Assembly (NCBI GenBank): GCA_027859095.1
Contig: JAQIBN010000100.1
Span: 1-36,395, forward strand
Reading direction: 5' to 3'
Origin: Spirochaetia bacterium
GTDB lineage: Bacteria > Spirochaetota > Spirochaetia > B11-G9
Length of the DNA: 36,395 nt
Shown piece after piece: positions 32,252 through 36,395 of the stretch. Within the stretch, counting starts at the first letter, position 1. Each line of letters opens with the position of its first letter. The notes below the pieces were generated by a model that was given only the letters and a program-made list of their open reading frames with translations, was not told the DNA's origin and did no database searches. Both the position numbers and the translations under genes were made by a program.

Positions 32252-35130
32252 CGATTTTTCTCCAGATTTCTTTTACCTTCTTCAAGCCATCCAGAGGAAG
32301 GAAAATTGATTTCCAAAAGATTAATCATTTTTTCTGCTGTTTGAATATCTCCTGCAGCAACTGCCATTTCAGATGCTCTCAAAAGAGAAATACCAGTAAG
32401 GTCAGAATCTTCATGGTAAAGGGTTGCAGCATCAACAAATGATTTAGCAGCGTTAATAAAATCTTTTTTGATTGAATAATAATCTCCAAGATAGTAAGAG
32501 GCCTTTGCTGCAACTGAAGAAAACTGATCTCTCAATAATGATATCTCAGATAATAAATCGAAGGCCTGTTCTTCTTTACCGTTATATTTATAGAGATACA
32601 TTTTTGCCAATTGAATATGCGCTTCTCTGGATTCACTTGTTCCGGTTCCTTTTTCTTCTATAATAATTTGAAGTTCTGCTTCTACCTTATCAGATCCACT
32701 TTGAAGAAGGTTCAGTTTTTTAATCTGAGTACGAACATCACTTGCAGAATCAGAATCAGAATAACTTGTTAGAAAATCACTATAATAATTTAGAGATTTA
32801 CTGTATTCACCCTCTTCTGCATAGAGAAAAGCAATTTTCTGAAGAGCATTAGGTTTAAAACTGCTATCAGAATACTCTAGCAGAAGTTTCTCTAATAGAA
32901 GTATAGCTCCATAGTTTCTACCCATTTTTTCTGCGGATTCGGCACCCCAATAGAGAGAAACATCACCAAGTTTTCCACCAGGATATTTTAGTCGTTGAGA
33001 ATAGAATGCTTCCTGTGCTTTAATATAATTACCAATGGAAAAATAGATCTCACCAATTCTAAACAAACTTTCTTCTGAGAGAGAACTTGTTTTATATCTA
33101 TTATATAATTCCAGATAAGTAAATATTGCAAGGTTATAGTTACCAAGTTCTTCAAGAATTTGTCCATGTTCAAACATTGCATCATCTGCATATTCATTAT
33201 GAGGATATTTGGTATAAATATTTTGAAATACAAGTTCTGCTTCAGTTAAGTTTTCTTCTGAATACATTGATTTACTATAAAAAAATAATCCTCTGGCTTT
33301 ATCCTCTTCGGGTGCAGCTTTACTATAATTTGCAAAATATTCTGAAGCCAATAAATATTTCTCTGTAAGATATGCTGACCATCCTGCAAAATAAAGAGAA
33401 TCAAGATAAACACTGCTTTCCGGAGAATCTAAGGAAACCTGTTTAAAAAATTTGAAGGCTTCATGATAATTCGCAAGCTTATAAGAGGCCCAACCCTTAT
33501 AATAATTTATATAAGAAGCAATACTTTCCAGCTTATTGATAATTAATTTCTCATTATCCACTATCTCCAGCTTTGTAAAACCCTCTTCATATCTTCCTTG
33601 CGCAATGTCTCCAAGACCAGCAATATAATATACAAGTGAAAAATAAGGATTATCCTGATCTAATATCAGTATTTTTTCTATATTATTAAAAGTATCTGAA
33701 ACAGATTTATACTGACCTAAATTAAACTGCAGTTTTATTATATCAAACCATATTTCCAGATTATTATTATCAAAAGGAAGATATTCTTTAAACATAGCAA
33801 GTGCATATTGCATATTCCCAAGCTTTATATAAACCCTGGCACTTAAAAGAATAAAATCTGTTGTATAATCCCCCCCCCGTCCCTCTGCAAGAGCAGAATC
33901 AATTACAGATCTACTTTCCTTAAACTGACCTGATTTATATAGGCTGTAAGCATACATCCAGACTGCACTGCTGTAATATTCTGATTCAGGAAAGGAAAAA
34001 AGAAAATTCTTTAAATTATACTCCGCATCCAGCCAATTTTCTGATTCAACAAGAACATTGGAAAGGGTGTACAAGACAAGCTCATCAATAAAAGACACCT
34101 TATTATTATAGGTAGAAAGAATATCTTCTGCTCCTTTTATATTTCCCTCCAAAACAAGTATTTTTGCAAGATAAACAGGCACAAGATTATTTATATCTTC
34201 AATACTACCAGTTCTCCAGATACGTCGCAAATAAGAAGCCGCTAAATCAAACTGACCATTTTTATAGCTATCAATCCCTACCCTTAATAAAAATTTATTC
34301 AACATAAGAGGATGCCCGGAAAGCTGTATCTGAGCATTATCAAAGATTTCTCTTTGAATATCTGTATTATTTTTATTTATTGAAAACATGCGAATAAATC
34401 CAATTGATGAAATATCGGGTTCTGCATCTAAAATTTTCCTGTAATATTCCTCCGAATCCTTTATTCGTCCGGATTTATACAGACTTTCTGCATAAATTGA
34501 ATACAATCTGTCCATCCACGATTTTTCGAAACTATCAGGGTTGATATTTTTAAAATGATCTATAACATGATTGTACTCTCCATTTTTCTCCATTAAAGTT
34601 AGATAAAATGTAAGTATATAAGGATTATTATAAATATTATCTGCTATTTTAAACCAGCCATCCAAAATTGAAATTGCAGACTTTATTCTTCCAAGGGTAA
34701 ATTCTGCTTTTGCCCAATAAAGATATGCCTCCTGCTCTAATGAGGAAGGATTGTTATCCAGAAATAAGGAAAAAAGAATAGACGATTCTTCCCATTTTTC
34801 CTGCTTAAACCTTATAAGCCCCTTCCAGAATGGAAGATAATCTATAAAACGAGTATTTTTATATCGTTTTCCAACACGCTCAAATAAAATATCAGACTCA
34901 TCTATTTTACCTGAACGAAGGGTTATTACTGCAATTCTAAAAAATGCATCTGATACATATTCTGACAGAGGATATTCCTGTATCAAATCTTCATAACGGC
35001 TTAGAGCAAAGTCTAAATCTCCATTTTTATATCTGCTTTCTGCCTCATTAAAAATTATACGCTCCGGAGAAAGAGCAAACAAAGAGGATAGAGTAAATAA
35101 AAGTAGTAGTACTATAGTAATTTTTCTCAT
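32248..35130 (-). CDS. Large secreted TPR-repeat protein containing a poly-G tract
   Basis: A 960-residue exported protein. I take ATG 35130, which yields a signal peptide MRKITIVLLLLFTLSSLFA directly; an in-frame TTG at 35175 would add 15 residues before it. The mature protein is a string of TPR-type helix pairs over its whole length, for example NGDLDFALSRYEDLIQEYPL, YKSGQFKESRSVIDSALAEG, LGNYNLAIFTYLELYNRYKT and YSKSLNYYSDFLTSYSDSDS. Proteins like YbgF/CpoB and BamD use such repeats to scaffold envelope machines, which fits the downstream barrel and ExbBD/TonB. Near residue 418 the codons CGG GGG GGG GAT form a run of nine G (33870-33878, C on the plus strand). One slipped base would truncate the protein to under half. 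Confidence 0.85.
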   Translation of the reverse strand: MRKITIVLLLLFTLSSLFALSPERIIFNEAESRYKNGDLDFALSRYEDLIQEYPLSEYVSDAFFRIAVITLRSGKIDESDILFERVGKRYKNTRFIDYLPFWKGLIRFKQEKWEESSILFSLFLDNNPSSLEQEAYLYWAKAEFTLGRIKSAISILDGWFKIADNIYNNPYILTFYLTLMEKNGEYNHVIDHFKNINPDSFEKSWMDRLYSIYAESLYKSGRIKDSEEYYRKILDAEPDISSIGFIRMFSINKNNTDIQREIFDNAQIQLSGHPLMLNKFLLRVGIDSYKNGQFDLAASYLRRIWRTGSIEDINNLVPVYLAKILVLEGNIKGAEDILSTYNNKVSFIDELVLYTLSNVLVESENWLDAEYNLKNFLFSFPESEYYSSAVWMYAYSLYKSGQFKESRSVIDSALAEGRGGDYTTDFILLSARVYIKLGNMQYALAMFKEYLPFDNNNLEIWFDIIKLQFNLGQYKSVSDTFNNIEKILILDQDNPYFSLVYYIAGLGDIAQGRYEEGFTKLEIVDNEKLIINKLESIASYINYYKGWASYKLANYHEAFKFFKQVSLDSPESSVYLDSLYFAGWSAYLTEKYLLASEYFANYSKAAPEEDKARGLFFYSKSMYSEENLTEAELVFQNIYTKYPHNEYADDAMFEHGQILEELGNYNLAIFTYLELYNRYKTSSLSEESLFRIGEIYFSIGNYIKAQEAFYSQRLKYPGGKLGDVSLYWGAESAEKMGRNYGAILLLEKLLLEYSDSSFKPNALQKIAFLYAEEGEYSKSLNYYSDFLTSYSDSDSASDVRTQIKKLNLLQSGSDKVEAELQIIIEEKGTGTSESREAHIQLAKMYLYKYNGKEEQAFDLLSEISLLRDQFSSVAAKASYYLGDYYSIKKDFINAAKSFVDAATLYHEDSDLTGISLLRASEMAVAAGDIQTAEKMINLLEINFPSSGWLEEGKRNLEKNR
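33870..33878 (-). repeat. Poly-G (nine) tract in coding sequence
   Basis: Nine consecutive C on the plus strand, coding for Arg-Gly-Gly-Asp in the large TPR protein. It is the longest G or C homopolymer in this AT-rich window and a possible slippage site. Confidence 0.75.
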
Positions 35131-35242
35131 CGAAACAAAGATATACCTTAGGATGAAGTATTTCAATCTATACAAGAAAAACTACTTTATTAATATGGGG
35201 GTTCCATTTATATATTTGTGCAATATGCTGGATATTAGGGTT

Positions 35243-35280
35243 TGATAAGGTAATCCTTCTGATAGGGCTATGCTTATCAG
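35243..35280. promoter_or_regulatory. Nested inverted repeats upstream of the plus-strand gene at 35380
   Basis: TGATAAG (35243-35249) can pair with CTTATCA (35273-35279). Alternatively CTGATA (35259-35264) pairs with TATCAG (35275-35280) and AAGG with CCTT (35247-35258). The alternatives exclude one another. A TTGACA follows at 35285-35290 but no convincing -10. Apart from this I see nothing recognisable in 35131-35379. Confidence 0.3.
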
Positions 35281-35379
35281 TTTATTGACAGCAATAAATC
35301 AGTATTTCCATTTTCACAATATTTTCACATCTATATTTTACCATACCAGTACAAAATAAAAGATGTAAAAGAGGTGATT

Positions 35380-35694
35380 ATGAATAGAAAGCCGATAATT
35401 ATTGGTCTGACAGGTAGTATTTTACTCAGCGGGATCTATTTTCTTTTCTTAGTACTCATTGGAGGTATTGAACATGCAGTAGGATTTGTTTCGTTTTTAT
35501 GGTACTGGTTGGCAATCATTATTACAGGATTTGGTCTTCAAATTGGCCTATATACATATATTAGGCAAAAAATAAAATCCCGTGCTGCAACAGCAGAAGT
35601 ATCGACTTCAGTTGGAGTATCAACAGGTTCAATGGTTGCGTGCTGCCTGCATTTAGCAGTTGATTTACTTCCATTAGTAGGTTTATCAGCATAA
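35380..35694 (+). CDS. Small membrane protein, C-terminally truncated
   Basis: A 104-residue protein with two clear membrane helices (IIIGLTGSILLSGIYFLFLV and WYWLAIIITGFGLQIGLYTY). It then carries the motif TGSMVACCLHLAVDLLPLVG and stops at once after LSA. From memory, relatives continue past the cysteine/aspartate motif into another one or two helices, so the C-terminus appears lost. GAGG lies 5 nt before ATG 35380; the upstream in-frame GTG (35374) overlaps that site and is rejected. The abrupt stop sits at a probable deletion junction with the next fragment. Function unknown; the CC motif suggests metal or redox binding, an inference. Confidence 0.65.
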   Translation: MNRKPIIIGLTGSILLSGIYFLFLVLIGGIEHAVGFVSFLWYWLAIIITGFGLQIGLYTYIRQKIKSRAATAEVSTSVGVSTGSMVACCLHLAVDLLPLVGLSA

Positions 35695-35699
35695 AACTA

Positions 35700-35942
35700 T
35701 TGGTTACGATGAATACACACTCAGTAAATTTGGATTTTGATATGTTGAAAATATCAAAACTGACTGACTCAAATGGCGAAACTTATTTACCTGCTGAGTG
35801 GCAGGGACCCGCCGGCGGAGGGCACCATCGGTCAGGCACCTTGATTTACTACGATATTCCGGAAGATATTCAGAAATTAAATTTTCTTTTAACTCCGGGA
35901 GGTAAATTTGAGGATTTAAATTTTGAGTGGAAAATTCAATAA
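35700..35942 (+). pseudogene. Fragment of a soluble domain (THSV...GGHHR motif), N-terminus missing
   Basis: The frame contains VTMNTHSVNLDFDML, then LPAEWQGPAGGGHHRSGTLI and a C-terminal FEDLNFEWKI. From memory this is the C-terminal half of a small secreted beta-sandwich protein found next to the preceding membrane-protein family. The signal peptide and first half are missing and there is no ribosome site, so it is probably a leftover of a deletion that also cut the preceding gene. No enzymatic function is claimed. Confidence 0.55.
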
Positions 35943-36006
35943 TTCTCCATCTGGGTTGCCATGGATTTTATCTAATTGTCAGAATAAAATATAAAGTGAG
36001 GAAGAT

Positions 36007-36395
36007 ATCAATTTACCGAATATTTTTCACCATATAAAAAGAGGTGATTATCTAATATTTTTATTGTACCTGGCCATCATTATACTTTCATTCTTTAATA
36101 TTAGCTCTCAGGCAAAACCTGAGTTTGTAGAAATTCGGCATGGAGAATCAACCTGGATATACAACCTGGATAATAATTTAGTTATTCAACCGGTGAAAGA
36201 TAAAGGAACTTGTTTATTACTTATTGAAAATAAAACTGTAAGAGTAACAAGTTCCGATTGTCCTTTGAATATTTGCATCCAAACGGGTGTAATAAAAGAG
36301 GAAAACCAATGGATTGCCTGCCTGCCCCACAAGATATTTATTTCAATTACGGGAAGTGGAGAAATTACGAATAAGGAAGACAATTTTATAGATAC
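36007..36395 (+). CDS. NusG domain II-containing membrane-anchored protein, 3' end outside window
   Basis: My translation of the plus strand gives an open frame after the TAA at 35992-35994, reading HIKRGDYLIFLLYLAIIILS (anchor). The conserved core follows: RVTSSDCPLNICIQTG and WIACLPHKIFISITGSGE with its three cysteines, to the window edge. This matches the stand-alone NusG domain II family (PF07009-type), whose genes lie near redox or lipid genes in many anaerobes. No ATG, GTG or TTG occurs before the conserved KRGDY, so I list it from the ATC at 36007. GAGGAAG at 35998-36004 is near. The start may be lost or non-standard. Confidence 0.6.
   Translation, partial: MNLPNIFHHIKRGDYLIFLLYLAIIILSFFNISSQAKPEFVEIRHGESTWIYNLDNNLVIQPVKDKGTCLLLIENKTVRVTSSDCPLNICIQTGVIKEENQWIACLPHKIFISITGSGEITNKEDNFID

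Noticed and set aside
35366-36050. Shared 15-mer AAAAGAGGTGATTAT at about 35367 and 36037 as a duplicated regulatory site
   Set aside because: In the second place the same bases encode the conserved K-R-G-D-Y of the NusG II protein, and the reading of GTG ATT ATC TAA there stops at once, so it is probably a coincidence.
36186-36383. Minus-strand open frame of 65 aa
   Set aside because: It lies opposite the well-supported NusG domain II gene and has no recognisable motif.

Overview
The window reads as AT-rich chromosomal DNA from a spirochaete (Spirochaetota, probably Spirochaetales), judged from the sequence alone. The best lineage evidence is a 1110-residue SpiroCoCo-type coiled-coil protein. 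Supporting evidence is the lnt/hup/rpsT block, two bactofilins, YaaR next to the RicT-type PSP1 protein, and a TonB/ExbB/ExbD cluster with an unusual barrel partner. No rRNA, tRNA, CRISPR array, transposase or phage gene was seen.

Layout. 1-2.9 kb (minus): a divergent galactokinase, a TPR protein and a secreted NHL-repeat protein cut by the window edge. 3-4.5 kb (plus): a first apolipoprotein N-acyltransferase (lnt). 4.6-8.3 kb (minus): rpmE, rho, cinA and a bactofilin. 8.4-11.7 kb (minus): a TPR mini-protein, a response regulator, a second lnt, hup and rpsT. 11.7-11.9 kb: a cluster of palindromic repeats. 11.9-14.4 kb (minus): an accessory patch with a secreted unknown, a decayed transglutaminase-like gene and a retropepsin-like protease. 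14.5-17.5 kb (minus): M23 peptidase, bactofilin, YaaR and PSP1/RicT in one transcription unit. 17.6-19.4 kb (plus): tatD and dus. 19.5-24.6 kb (minus): grpE-dnaK-dnaJ, a secreted acidic-repeat protein and an rlmB-like methyltransferase. 24.7-35.1 kb (minus): large TPR protein, outer-membrane barrel, ExbB, ExbD, TonB, HAD hydrolase and SpiroCoCo. 35.4-36.4 kb (plus): three eroded genes ending in a NusG domain II protein cut by the window edge.

How the genes work together. Much of the window is envelope biology: lipoprotein maturation (two Lnt), cell-shape scaffolds with a peptidoglycan hydrolase (bactofilin, M23), and an energised inner-to-outer membrane system (ExbB/ExbD/TonB with a plugless barrel and a long TPR protein). 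The rest is core information processing and protein folding.

Most interesting signals: (1) two short repeat families that have become parts of genes. One copy supplies the rpmE ribosome-binding site; one hairpin encodes the end of lnt and doubles as the rpmE terminator. (2) A nine-G tract inside the large TPR gene, a possible phase-variation site. (3) The TPR/barrel/ExbBD/TonB operon. (4) A broken transglutaminase-like gene with a TGA close to or at its catalytic Cys position. (5) A deletion scar at 35.69 kb that truncates two genes at once. I do not see a clear-cut wholly new system; the TPR/barrel/ExbBD/TonB cluster is the best candidate.
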